From positions 37,748 to 101,747 of the forward strand of contig NZ_JAHKKS010000013.1 of the NCBI RefSeq assembly GCF_019737615.1: a DNA stretch of 64,000 bases, written 5' to 3'. The DNA is from Sphingobium xanthum. GTDB taxonomy: Bacteria; Pseudomonadota; Alphaproteobacteria; Sphingomonadales; Sphingomonadaceae. Positions 15,705 through 24,154 of the stretch are shown here, piece after piece (the stretch's first letter is position 1; every line of letters begins with the position of its first letter). A program made the position numbers and the translations under genes. The notes below the pieces were generated by a model. It saw only the letters and a program-made list of their open reading frames with translations. It ran no database searches and was not told the DNA's origin.

Positions 15705-16213
15705 TCATGAACAAAGGTCGCCGATCTCGCGTTCGACGAGCCGGAAACGCTCCTTGATCTCCTCACCCGCGTAAAAAGCGAGCATGTCTTCTTTAGTGAG
15801 AGTTCCCTCGGCGAGGAACTTGATGAGATAGCGCTGATTGAATTCGGCGAGGAGGATGCTTTTCTCGATCTGCGCGAGAATCTGCTTCATATTGTCGATA
15901 TTGGCAGTGATGAGAGTCTTCACCAGCGCCATGTCGCGGGCATCCTTGATCAGTCGATTGACGATGATCTTGAGCACGTCGGTGTCGAGCTCCATCGTCT
16001 TCGCATTGAGAGCGATGTCGCGCGCGAGCATGTAGGCGATGGCAAGGTTGCGATAATCACCCTTCTGGGAATCGATGATCGCGATCAGACCGACACCGGG
16101 CAAAAACTTCAGATCCTGCACCGCAACCAGGATGCTGTTATCGACGAGCGAGGCGTCGAACACGATGATCCCGGCTTGGCCGTCGCGATTAGCCTGCGCT
16201 TCCAGGAGTTCTC
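15705..16213 (-). pseudogene. 3' fragment of an unknown gene, fused to a truncated integrase
   Basis: The open frame ending at 15705 encodes a helical, protein-like sequence (VFDASLVDNSILVAVQDLKF and KTMELDTDVLKIIVNRLIKD). Its first ATG is at 16163, but the same frame stays open and protein-like further upstream (ERELLEAQANRDGQAGIIVF), up to about 16213, where integrase sequence begins in another frame. I therefore read it as the back half of a gene that lost its start. I do not recognise the family. Confidence 0.5.
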
Positions 16214-17149
16214 GCTCATCGGTCGGGCGGTCGAACGAATGGAAGGGAAGATGAGACCTGCGGGACCGACCCGAAGTTCATGCAGCCGCTGAAGGATTTC
16301 GATCGCCTGCCGCGACAGCGGCACGTGATGCGGTCGACGCATTTTCATCCGCGTGGCCGGGACGGACCAGACCGCTGCGGCGAAATCGATCTCGTCCCAA
16401 GTCGACATGCGCAGTTCGCCGGGACGCAAAAAGACGTGCGGCGAGAGCTGCAGGGCATATTTGGTCAGATAATTGCCTTCATAACCGTCGATCGCGCGAA
16501 GCAACGCCCCCACCCCCTTCGAATCGACGATCGCCGCAAGATGCTTGGATCGCGGCGCTGTGATGGCCCCGCGAAGATCGCGCGTCGGATCAGCTTCGAG
16601 CCGCGCGGTCGCAACCGCGTAGCGAAACACATTGCCGGCCAGCTGCAGGAGACGTCGTGCTGTCTCGAGATTGCCCTTGGCTTCGACGCGGCGCAGGATC
16701 GCCAACACATCGGCGGGCCGAATCTCCGAGACCGGAAACTTGCCGATGTTGCCGTCGAAATGCTCGAGCAGCCAGTTCGCCTTGGCGATGGTGGATGCGG
16801 ACCAGCCTTCGCGTGTCCGCTTCGCAACGAACTCCTTCGCGACATCCCCGAACTTGGAGCTGACGCTCGACTTTGCCAGCGACTTTGCCCGCTGCTTTTC
16901 CAGTGAGGGGTCGGCGCCGGTAACAAGCAACCTGCGAGCCACGTCCCGTGCAGATCGCGCCGCGGCGAGGCTGACCTCGGGATATGTGCCGATGCCGAGC
17001 TTCTTCTCCTTGCCGTCCACGCGGTATTTGAGCCGCCAGAGCTTCCCGCCGCTTGGCTGCACCAGAAGAAAAAGGCCCCCAGTATCGCCCATTTTATAGG
17101 GCTTTTCGCGTGGCTTCGCTTTCCGAACAGAGACATCCGTTAATGCCAT
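16109..17149 (-). pseudogene. Tyrosine integrase (P4 type), truncated in the catalytic domain
   Basis: The 346-residue frame has the DUF4102 arm-binding domain (LTDVSVRKAKPREKPYKMGD and WRLKYRVDGKEKKLGIGTYP), a core-binding domain and the start of the catalytic domain with the first arginine (FLRPGELRMSTWDEI) and KMRRPHHVPLS. Integrase-like sequence stops at ARPMSEN near 16215. The second-box H-x-x-R and the nucleophilic tyrosine are missing, and the last about 35 residues are read out of frame through another gene. It lies 174 bases from the 3' end of tRNA-Phe, the usual place for such an enzyme. It cannot be active. Confidence 0.88.
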
Positions 17150-17323
17150 TTGGGGGCCACTTTCCCTCTAGCAGGGGGCCACGATCAAAATGGCCCCTAA
17201 TCTGGCCCCCAAAATTTCCGGCTGTCGATGTTCACGTGTGGATGCAGCAAGATGAAGGCCGGCCAAATATGGCAGATTTCTGCCATTTGTAAAGGATCAG
17301 ATGGACTGCGATGGACGGGTTAA

Positions 17324-17399
17324 TGGTGCCCGGGGACGGAGTCGAACCGCCGACACTGCGATTTTCAGTCGCATGCTCTACCAACTGAGCTACCCGGGC
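17324..17399 (-). tRNA. tRNA-Phe (GAA)
   Basis: The minus strand folds as a 76-base tRNA: acceptor stem GCCCGGG/CCCGGGC, D arm GCTCAGTTGGTAGAGC, anticodon stem TGCGA/TCGCA with loop CTGAAAA (anticodon GAA), and a T arm with GGTTCGACTCC. The CCA end is encoded (17324-17326). The truncated integrase lies downstream of its 3' end, so the 3' part probably served as an attachment site. Confidence 0.97.
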
Positions 17400-17592
17400 A
17401 CGGGTCTGGCGCCGCGGAGGACCGGGCGAAGGCGAGCGCTATAGGCAAGAGCGTATGCCCCTGTCCACCCTAATGATGCTTAATGCGTTGCCGGGCTGAC
17501 TACCGGCATTTCGCACGAAATCCGCTTGCCCCGCCGCGCAGTCCTGTCATGCTGATCTCAGCCCAAAATCAGATGCTTGGCGGAGACATGCC

Positions 17593-19080
17593 ATGGCCTT
17601 GTTTGGAGAGAGCGATCGCACTGGCCTCACGCCCGCGGAGGAGGCCGAGCCGCGCACGCCGCTGCCGGTGCGCATGGTGGCCAGCGAGGAATATCTGCCG
17701 ATTCCCCAGACGGCGCGCCAGCGGGAGACCGAGGCACGGCTTTATGCGCTGGCGGACGGGATCGCGCCGAAGCTCGGCCTGACGCGCCGCCGCTTCTTCC
17801 AGACCTCGGCCGGCATGGCCGCCGGCTTCGCCGCGCTCAACGGCACGTTCGGCGATCTGTTCGAAATCGGCCGCGCCGAAGCGCAGACGCCCGAAGCGGC
17901 CGACGAGCGTGCCAAAGCGCTCTCCGGCCAGTTCATCATGGACATGCACACGCATTTCCTGCGCGACGACACCAAGCTCACCGGCTTCGTGAAGATGCGC
18001 GAGGGCGTCGCGGCGCAAGGCTGGAACCCGCAGCTCAGCGCTGCCGGCCCGCAGACGCTGGAGAGCCTCAAGTTCGGCAATTATTTCAAGGAAGTCTTCC
18101 TCGACAGCGACACCAAGATCGCGCTCATCTCCTCCGCCCCTTCGGACATTCCGGACGACTGGTTCCTCACCAATGCGCAAATGGCCAAGGCGCGCGAGAC
18201 GGTGAACGGCCAGGCCGGATCGAAGCGCATGATGACCCATGCGATCATCACACCCGAGGCGCCAGGTTGGCTGGACGCGCTCGACGCGGCAATCGCGCTC
18301 AAGCCCGACAGTCTCAAGGGCTATACGGTCGGCGACAACACCCACAAGGAACTGGCCCGCTATCCCTGGCGGATGGACAGCGAGGAAACCTACAAGGGTT
18401 ATGAGAGGGCCGTGAAGGCCGGCATCCGGAACATTTGCGTCCATAAGGGCCTGTGGGGCCGCGCGCTCGACACCCGCTTCCCGCACCTCGCCGCGCATGC
18501 CCGCGTCGCGGATATCGCCAGGGCCGCGAAGGACTGGCCGCAGCTCAATTTCATCATCTATCACGCCGCCTATCGCCTCGACGATCCGGACTGGGCACTG
18601 GCCGAATTTCACAAGACCGGCCGTGTCGACTGGGTGACGGACCTGGCCGAAATCCCGGCAAAGCACGGCGTCACCAACGTCTATGCCGATCTCGGCCAGA
18701 TCTTCGCGCAGACCTTGGTCGCGCAGCCCGCGCTCTGCGCCGCGATGATGGGCCAGCTCGTCAAGGGTCTCGGCGCCGATCATGTCTGCTGGGGCACGGA
18801 CGCGGTGTGGACCGGATCGCCACAGTGGCAGATCGAGGGCCTGCGCCGCCTCGAAATCCCCGAGGACATGCGCAAGACGCATGGTTTCGCCGAACTCGGC
18901 CCGGCCGATGGCCCGGTCAAGAACGCGATCTTCGGCGGCAACAATGCGCGGCTCTATGGCCTCGAACAGGCCGAAGCGGACGCCGTGATGGCCGATCGCT
19001 TCGCCGCGCTGCGTAGCGACTATCTGGCCGCCGGGGCTTCACCGTCCAACCGGCGCTATGGCTATGTGCAGCGGGGTTGA
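17593..19080 (+). CDS. Amidohydrolase-family (Amidohydro_2) protein with Tat-like segment
   Basis: The 495-residue protein has a twin-arginine-like segment TRRRFFQTSAGMAAGFAALN at about residues 64-83, preceded by an unusually long N-terminus. The catalytic part starts with the metal motif MDMHTHFL (about 115), continues through IIYHAAYRLDDPDW and ends with the aspartate in CWGTDAVW, as in the ACMSD-like amidohydrolases. It probably hydrolyses or decarboxylates a cyclic or aromatic substrate outside the cytoplasm. A DUF3237 gene follows 36 bases later. Confidence 0.85.
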   Translation: MALFGESDRTGLTPAEEAEPRTPLPVRMVASEEYLPIPQTARQRETEARLYALADGIAPKLGLTRRRFFQTSAGMAAGFAALNGTFGDLFEIGRAEAQTPEAADERAKALSGQFIMDMHTHFLRDDTKLTGFVKMREGVAAQGWNPQLSAAGPQTLESLKFGNYFKEVFLDSDTKIALISSAPSDIPDDWFLTNAQMAKARETVNGQAGSKRMMTHAIITPEAPGWLDALDAAIALKPDSLKGYTVGDNTHKELARYPWRMDSEETYKGYERAVKAGIRNICVHKGLWGRALDTRFPHLAAHARVADIARAAKDWPQLNFIIYHAAYRLDDPDWALAEFHKTGRVDWVTDLAEIPAKHGVTNVYADLGQIFAQTLVAQPALCAAMMGQLVKGLGADHVCWGTDAVWTGSPQWQIEGLRRLEIPEDMRKTHGFAELGPADGPVKNAIFGGNNARLYGLEQAEADAVMADRFAALRSDYLAAGASPSNRRYGYVQRG

Positions 19081-19116
19081 TTAGTCCTCTCCCTGACCGC
19101 CAGAGTCAGGAGAGAG

Positions 19117-19638
19117 ATGCCCGTGAAGCCCATTCAATTGGCGTGCCTCGCGCTCGCCCCCGCCCTACTCGCCGTCGCGGCGCCCGTCGCCGCTCAGAAA
19201 CCGTCCGCACCGAAGCTCGAATTTGTACTGGAGGAAGTCGTCTTCCTCGCCGAGCGCATCCCCGCCGGCAAGACGCCGCTCGGCGAACGCTTCATCATCC
19301 CGATCACCGGCGGTACCTTCGAGGGGCCGGGCCTCAAGGGCATCGTCATGCCCGGTGGATGGGATTGGCAACTCCTGCGCCCGGACGGCTGCCTGCAGGT
19401 GAAAGCGGACTATTTTCTCAAGACCGACGACGGCGCGATCATCAATGTCGTCAACACCGGTAACATCTGCCCCGGCGCGGACGGCAAGCCGGCGCCCGTG
19501 CGCACGCATCCGGTGCTCGAAGCACCGGTCGGTAAGTATGAATGGCTCGGGCGCACCGCTTTTACGGGCACGCTCGAGCCAGTGTTCGATGGCGGCAAGG
19601 TCACCGCCGTCCGTATTCGCTTTTACAAGGCGCTATAG
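19117..19638 (+). CDS. DUF3237-family exported protein
   Basis: The 173-residue protein has a signal peptide (IQLACLALAPALLAVAAPVA) and a DUF3237 barrel. Its marks are LGERFIIPITGGTFEGPGLK, VMPGGWDWQLLRPDGCLQVK, ADYFLKTDDGAIINVVNTG and the closing PVFDGGKVTAVRIRFYKA. DUF3237 proteins are small beta barrels of unknown function, often found with degradation genes. It probably forms a two-gene operon with the amidohydrolase and would share its periplasmic location. Confidence 0.82.
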   Translation: MPVKPIQLACLALAPALLAVAAPVAAQKPSAPKLEFVLEEVVFLAERIPAGKTPLGERFIIPITGGTFEGPGLKGIVMPGGWDWQLLRPDGCLQVKADYFLKTDDGAIINVVNTGNICPGADGKPAPVRTHPVLEAPVGKYEWLGRTAFTGTLEPVFDGGKVTAVRIRFYKAL

Positions 19639-19652
19639 CGCAAGACTCAAGC

Positions 19653-19994
19653 TCAGCGGTTGCGGCGCAGTACGTCGTCGCAGGCGCGGTTGGTGCCACT
19701 GCCCTTGCCGATGAGATTGCCGGCGAGTGCGCCCGCGCCCGCCGCGAGCAGCGTCTCTCCGACATTGCCGCCGGCGATCACCGCCGTGCCAGCACCACCG
19801 GCCGCGCCGATGATCGTGCCCTTCTTCGCGCCCTTCTTGCGCTGGATGAGACAATAGCGGACGTCATCGCGCTCGCCCGGTGCGGCGCGCGCGACGCGGA
19901 CGCGATCCTTGGGGCCAAGCGTGGTTTCGGCGAGCACCGGCGTCGCCACCAGGCTGGCGCCGACAAGACCGATCAAAATCTTTGCGGTTTTCAT
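19653..19994 (-). CDS. Small exported glycine-zipper protein
   Basis: The 113-residue product has a signal peptide (residues 1-22) and a glycine-zipper stretch, GTIIGAAGGAGTAVIAGGNV followed by LLAAGAGALAGNLIGKG. The residues RYC and CDD provide a cysteine pair. Glycine-zipper proteins of this size are usually envelope-associated, but the function is not known. I start at 19994 where the signal peptide begins. A near-EcfG element (GGAAC-N17-CGTA) lies upstream on the minus strand around 20055-20080, only suggestive. Confidence 0.7.
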   Translation of the reverse strand: MKTAKILIGLVGASLVATPVLAETTLGPKDRVRVARAAPGERDDVRYCLIQRKKGAKKGTIIGAAGGAGTAVIAGGNVGETLLAAGAGALAGNLIGKGSGTNRACDDVLRRNR

Positions 19995-20146
19995 ATGACC
20001 CGCTCCCTTCTTTGCGTCGTTGTGCAGCCGGCGTTTCTCGCCAGCCTGCATGCTGGAACTACGCCCGAACATGGCCGAAAGTTCCGGAACCGGGGATGAA
20101 CGGGCTTTGGGGTCTCGTCTCGCAACAGGCTCCGTTGGACGATAGC

Positions 20147-20317
20147 CTAACCCTCGTCGCGCTCCGTCGAATCCTGCTCGTCCGCCGCGACCGGGACGCG
20201 GTAGCTCTCGTCCGCCCAGCTGATGAAATCGCGATCACGGCAAGCGCTCGAACAGAAGGGCCGGAACTCGTGCACCGTGGGCTTCCGGCAGATCGGGCAG
20301 CGCGTCTTAATGGGCAT
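20147..20317 (-). CDS. yacG: DNA gyrase inhibitor YacG
   Basis: This 56-residue zinc protein has four cysteines in the YacG pattern: C7 and C10 (TRCPICRKP), C22 and C26 (PFCSSACRDRD), followed by ISWADESYRVP. The family binds zinc and inhibits DNA gyrase. The start at 20317 overlaps the end of the upstream ribonuclease gene by 11 bases. It is the last gene of the infA-maf-rng-yacG cluster. The acidic C-terminal tail is typical. Confidence 0.9.
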   Translation of the reverse strand: MPIKTRCPICRKPTVHEFRPFCSSACRDRDFISWADESYRVPVAADEQDSTERDEG

Positions 20318-21320
20318 GATGGCCTCCGATGGCGAGCGTCTCGTCGCCGACGATCTCGACAGCCCCGCCCCGCCGCCGCTCCAGCAGCCGGAGCCACTCC
20401 GGATGCGCCTTGATGTCGCGCGCGACGGCGGGCGCGACGCTGAGCTTCAGCGCACCCGCGCCGCCACTCGCGCCCTCATGCCGCTCGGCCGCACGCAGCG
20501 CCGCGAGGGACGCCGTGCGCACCGGATCGGCGCGCAGCAGCTCGATGAGCGAGGCGCGCTCGCGCTTGCGGATGATCTGGACGAAGCCGAAGCCGTTGAC
20601 CGCCGTGCGCTCGAACGGCTGGGGCAGGAACTTGTCGATCTGAGCGGCCGCCACCAGCCGCTCGTCCTTGTTGTTCATTGTCGGCAGGTCGATGCCGATC
20701 GACCCCGCAATCCCCAGCCGCCTTATCGTCTGCGCGGCAAGCTTCGCGCCCTTGGGGCCAAGCTGCGCCGGCGGCAGGCTGCCATCGACATCGATGAGCG
20801 TCATGGCCGGTGTCGGGAACAGGCGCAGCGCCGCATCCTCGGCGCCGACTTCGCCGCTCATCGCCTCGGCCAGCAGCTCGCTCCAGCCCGAGGCCTCGAA
20901 CCGGTCTTCCTCGTGCGCGGGACACGGCATGACCGGCACATCGCCAGCCGAGAGGCGCTGATAAAGCGTCGGCCCCGGCCCGGCCTGCATGCCCGCCTGC
21001 GCGATGCGACCCTTGGCCAGCTTCTCGCGCTCCTCATCCAGCCCCGGCTCGCTGATCGCCTCGCGCAAAATCTCCACGCGCACGACGGAGCCTTCCGCCA
21101 CCTTGGGCGGGATCGGCTCGATCAGCACCAGTTCGCCGCTGTCGAGGCGGACAAGGCCGCGCTTGCGCTGGATGAGCGTGCTTGCCAGCCGCCCGCCATG
21201 CACGCCACCGGCACGGACACGCTTGTCGTCGCGCTCGATCTGCGCCTCGATGATGCGGCCGTTATGGACCAGCGCGGCGCGCGCCTCGCCAATGCCTTCT
21301 TCGTAGAGCCACTCAGCCAT
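20307..21320 (-). CDS. Ribonuclease E/G-family protein
   Basis: The 337-residue protein is a short RNase E/G relative: RVRAGGVHGGRLASTLIQRK near the N-terminus, TLIDVDGSLPP carrying the catalytic-type aspartate and TIRRLGIAGSIGIDLPTMNN. The S1 domain is reduced and the C-terminal scaffold is absent, as in the Rng-like proteins of alphaproteobacteria. It acts in rRNA or mRNA processing. I start at 21320 (MAEWLYEEG), which overlaps the maf stop by 8 bases, over the upstream ATG at 21335. It lies between maf and yacG. Confidence 0.88.
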   Translation of the reverse strand: MAEWLYEEGIGEARAALVHNGRIIEAQIERDDKRVRAGGVHGGRLASTLIQRKRGLVRLDSGELVLIEPIPPKVAEGSVVRVEILREAISEPGLDEEREKLAKGRIAQAGMQAGPGPTLYQRLSAGDVPVMPCPAHEEDRFEASGWSELLAEAMSGEVGAEDAALRLFPTPAMTLIDVDGSLPPAQLGPKGAKLAAQTIRRLGIAGSIGIDLPTMNNKDERLVAAAQIDKFLPQPFERTAVNGFGFVQIIRKRERASLIELLRADPVRTASLAALRAAERHEGASGGAGALKLSVAPAVARDIKAHPEWLRLLERRRGGAVEIVGDETLAIGGHHAH

Positions 21321-21888
21321 TGAGAATTCCCGCACTCGCGAGCAGCGCCCGCGTCTCGAACAAAGGCAGGCCGATCACGCCGCTATGGCTGCCGGCCAGA
21401 TATCGCACCCAGGCTTCGGCCCGGCCCTGAATGGCATAGCCGCCCGCCTTGCCCAGCCCTTCGCCGCACGCGACATAAGCTTCGATCTCCGCGTCGCTCA
21501 GCCGCTTGAAGGCGACGATCGTGTCGGCCAGCCGCGTCCGCGCCTTGCCCGCAGCATCAATCACGCAGACCGCCGAGAGCGCGTGATGGCGACGGCCCGA
21601 GAGACGCTTTAGAAGATCGCGCTGGATTTCCTCGGTCTCGGCAGGTGGCAGAATCATGCGGCCGCAAGCGATCGTCGTGTCGCCCGCAAGGACGACCTCG
21701 CCCTCGCCGCGCTCCACCGCGCGCGCCTTCTCCTCCGCCAGGCGGAGCGCATAGACGCGCGGCAGCTCGTTCTTCTTCGGGCTCTCGTCGATATGCGGGC
21801 CGACGATCCGATCCGGCACCACGCCGATGCGCGCCAGCAGATCGCGCCGGCGCGGGGACGTCGAGGCCAGAACCAGTTTCAATGTCAT
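21313..21888 (-). CDS. maf: Maf-family nucleotide pyrophosphatase
   Basis: The 191-residue protein begins LVLASTSPRRRDLLARIGV, the Maf signature, followed by ALRLAEEKARAV and VLAGDTTIACG with the catalytic aspartate. ALSAVCVIDAAGKARTR and YAIQGRAEAWVRYLAGSHSG complete the family pattern. Maf proteins hydrolyse non-canonical or canonical nucleoside triphosphates and can inhibit septation. It sits between infA and the ribonuclease gene, a conserved alphaproteobacterial order. Confidence 0.93.
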   Translation of the reverse strand: MTLKLVLASTSPRRRDLLARIGVVPDRIVGPHIDESPKKNELPRVYALRLAEEKARAVERGEGEVVLAGDTTIACGRMILPPAETEEIQRDLLKRLSGRRHHALSAVCVIDAAGKARTRLADTIVAFKRLSDAEIEAYVACGEGLGKAGGYAIQGRAEAWVRYLAGSHSGVIGLPLFETRALLASAGILNG

Positions 21889-21925
21889 GAGCGGCCCCTA
21901 ACAGGCCACGCGCGCGATGAGAATA

Positions 21926-22177
21926 TCAGGGCCGGTCAGGGCCGGGGCCACCACGGCCAGGCATATAGCGATAGGTGATCCGACCCTTGGTGAGGTCATA
22001 GGGCGTCAGCTCGACGAGGACTTCGTCGCCGACCAGCACGCGGATACGGTTCTTGCGCATCTTGCCTGCCGTGTGCCCGAGAATTTCGTGGTCATTTTCG
22101 AGACGGACGCGGAACATCGCATTCGGCAGCAGTTCGACTACCTGCCCGCGCATTTCGAGGAGTTCTTCTTTGGCCAT
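21926..22177 (-). CDS. infA: Translation initiation factor IF-1
   Basis: The 83-residue protein is an S1/OB-fold IF-1: [40 protein letters not shown], then [19 protein letters not shown] and TKGRITYR. It is about ten residues longer than the classical 72-residue form owing to a glycine/proline tail. IF-1 binds the ribosomal A site during initiation. It leads the infA-maf-rng-yacG cluster. Confidence 0.96.
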   Translation of the reverse strand: MAKEELLEMRGQVVELLPNAMFRVRLENDHEILGHTAGKMRKNRIRVLVGDEVLVELTPYDLTKGRITYRYMPGRGGPGPDRP

Positions 22178-22253
22178 GTGCTTCCAGTTTTTCGCGAATG
22201 GCGCCCCATAGCGGCAAAACCGGCCATTGGAAAGTCAAGAGCAACCGGTCGTA

Positions 22254-23510
22254 TCAACCGGTCAGCGCGTCGATGGCATTTCCGATGGCCGCGAAGGCGC
22301 GCGCGATCTCCGCGGGCGTCGTGCAATAAGGCGGCATGAGATAGATGGTATTGCCGAGCGGCCTTAGCAAGAGGCCCTCGGACAAGGCGGAAGCGCGCAG
22401 TTTCGGTGCAACATCGGAGAGATAACCGGAGTCCCCCGCCCGCAGATCGATCGCGCCGATCGCGCCGATCCGCCGTGCGTTGTGCAGACGGGAATGTGCA
22501 GCAAATTGGGACAGTCCCTCGTCCAATGCCGCGCCGAGCGCATCCACACGCCCCAGCACATCCTCCTCGCGCCAGATATCGAGGTTGGCATTGGCGGCCG
22601 CGCAGCAGATCGGGTTCGCCGTGAAGCTCGACGAATGGAAAAACATCCGCGCGCGATCATTGCTGCGGTGACTTTCGAAAATTGCTGCGCTCGCCAGCGT
22701 CGCCGCCAGCGGTACCGCGCCGCCGGTCAGCCCCTTGGCGAGGCACATGAGGTCCGGCGTCACCCCGGCCTGCTCGCAGGCAAACAAAGTGCCGGTCCGA
22801 CCCCAGCCGGTCATCACCTCATCGGCAACGAACAGCACATCATGCTGCGCACAAATCGCCGCCATCTGCCGCAGGATGTCGGGCGAATAGACCAGCATGC
22901 CGCCCGCGCCGAGGATCAACGGCTCGACGATGAACGCAGCAGGCTTGTCCGGCGCGCGGCAGAGTTGTTCGAGCGCATCGAGGCAGTCTTGCTGTGCCCT
23001 TTCGGCCGGAAACGGAACGGTCGCCACATCGAACAGCAGCGGCTCATAGGCCCGGTTGAACACGCTTCGCGCGCCGACCGACATCGCGCCGATCGTATCG
23101 CCATGATAGCTGTGCTCCAGCACGAGGATGCGGTGCCGCGCCTCGCCGCGATTGTGCCAATGGCCAAGCGCCATCTTGAGCGCGACCTCCACCGCGGTCG
23201 ATCCGCTGTCCGAGAAGAACACATGATCGAGCCCCGGCGTCAGCGCGACGAGCGACCGCGCCAGCGCCTCCGCCTGCGGATGCGTGTAGCCCGCGAAGAT
23301 CATCTGATCGAGCTGCCCCGCCTGCTCGGCAATCGCCGCCGCGATGCGCGGCTCGCAATGGCCGTGGGTGATGACCCACCAGCTCGAAATCCCGTCGAGC
23401 AGCCGCGTGCCGTCCGCGCAGTCCAGCCAGGCGCCCGATGCGGAAACGATCTCCGGGATCGCCTCCTCCAGCCCATGCTGCGTGAACGGATGCCAGACCG
23501 GCGAGCTCAT
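22254..23510 (-). CDS. bioA: Adenosylmethionine-8-amino-7-oxononanoate aminotransferase
   Basis: The 418-residue PLP enzyme of aminotransferase class III converts KAPA to DAPA with S-adenosylmethionine in biotin synthesis. Visible signatures are HPFTQHGLEEAIP at the N-terminus, LDGISSWWVITHGH, FSDSGSTAVEVALKMA, the PLP aspartate in VADEVMTGWGRTG and the Schiff-base lysine in CLAKGLTGG. It is third in the bioF-bioD-bioA operon, with its start overlapping the bioD stop by 4 bases. Confidence 0.96.
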   Translation of the reverse strand: MSSPVWHPFTQHGLEEAIPEIVSASGAWLDCADGTRLLDGISSWWVITHGHCEPRIAAAIAEQAGQLDQMIFAGYTHPQAEALARSLVALTPGLDHVFFSDSGSTAVEVALKMALGHWHNRGEARHRILVLEHSYHGDTIGAMSVGARSVFNRAYEPLLFDVATVPFPAERAQQDCLDALEQLCRAPDKPAAFIVEPLILGAGGMLVYSPDILRQMAAICAQHDVLFVADEVMTGWGRTGTLFACEQAGVTPDLMCLAKGLTGGAVPLAATLASAAIFESHRSNDRARMFFHSSSFTANPICCAAANANLDIWREEDVLGRVDALGAALDEGLSQFAAHSRLHNARRIGAIGAIDLRAGDSGYLSDVAPKLRASALSEGLLLRPLGNTIYLMPPYCTTPAEIARAFAAIGNAIDALTG

Positions 23511-24154
23511 GCCCCCAGCCCTATGGCCGCGCGCAATCCCGAGAGATCGATATGCTCGTTCATGGCCCGCGCCAGCGTCGGCGCATCGAGCGGATCAAGC
23601 ACCGGCAGTCGCCCGAAGCTGCGCACGCCACCCAGCGCCGGGATCGTTGCCTCATTGTCCTCATGCGCCTCGCCAACGAACAGCAGCCCGGCGACCGGAA
23701 CGCCGCGGGTGCGCAGTACCTCGATGCTGAGCAGGCTGTGATTGATCGTCCCGAGCGATGTGCGCGCCACCAGCAGCACCGGCGCGCCCCAGAGCGCGAA
23801 CCGGTCAATCATCAGATGCGGCGGCGCACGGCGAATCGGCACCATCAGCCCACCCGCGCCTTCCACGATCAAGGGCCGCACGTCCGGAAGGCTCAGCCGA
23901 TCATCCTGCAGGTCGATGCGCTGCCGCTCGGCTGCCAGATGCGGCGAGGCCGGAAGATCAAGCCGATAGGCCTCGGGCAACACGCGCTCGTCCTGGACAC
24001 CAAGCGAGACGGCACGACCACTGTCCGTCCCGTCCTCAAGTCCCGCCTGAACCGGCTTCCAGTAGGAGCTCCCCAGCGCCGCCGCCAGCCCGGCCGCGAC
24101 CACCGTCTTGCCGATGCCGGTGTCCGTGCCCGAGACGATGAGCACACCGCTCAT
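23507..24154 (-). CDS. bioD: Dethiobiotin synthase
   Basis: The 215-residue P-loop enzyme closes the ureido ring of biotin with CO2 and ATP. It has the Walker-type GTDTGIGKTVVAAGLAAALG at the start, WKPVQAGLEDGTDSG and VEGAGGLMVPI. It overlaps bioF and bioA by 4 bases each, so the three genes are translationally coupled. bioB and the early genes of the pathway are not in this window. Confidence 0.95.
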   Translation of the reverse strand: MSGVLIVSGTDTGIGKTVVAAGLAAALGSSYWKPVQAGLEDGTDSGRAVSLGVQDERVLPEAYRLDLPASPHLAAERQRIDLQDDRLSLPDVRPLIVEGAGGLMVPIRRAPPHLMIDRFALWGAPVLLVARTSLGTINHSLLSIEVLRTRGVPVAGLLFVGEAHEDNEATIPALGGVRSFGRLPVLDPLDAPTLARAMNEHIDLSGLRAAIGLGA

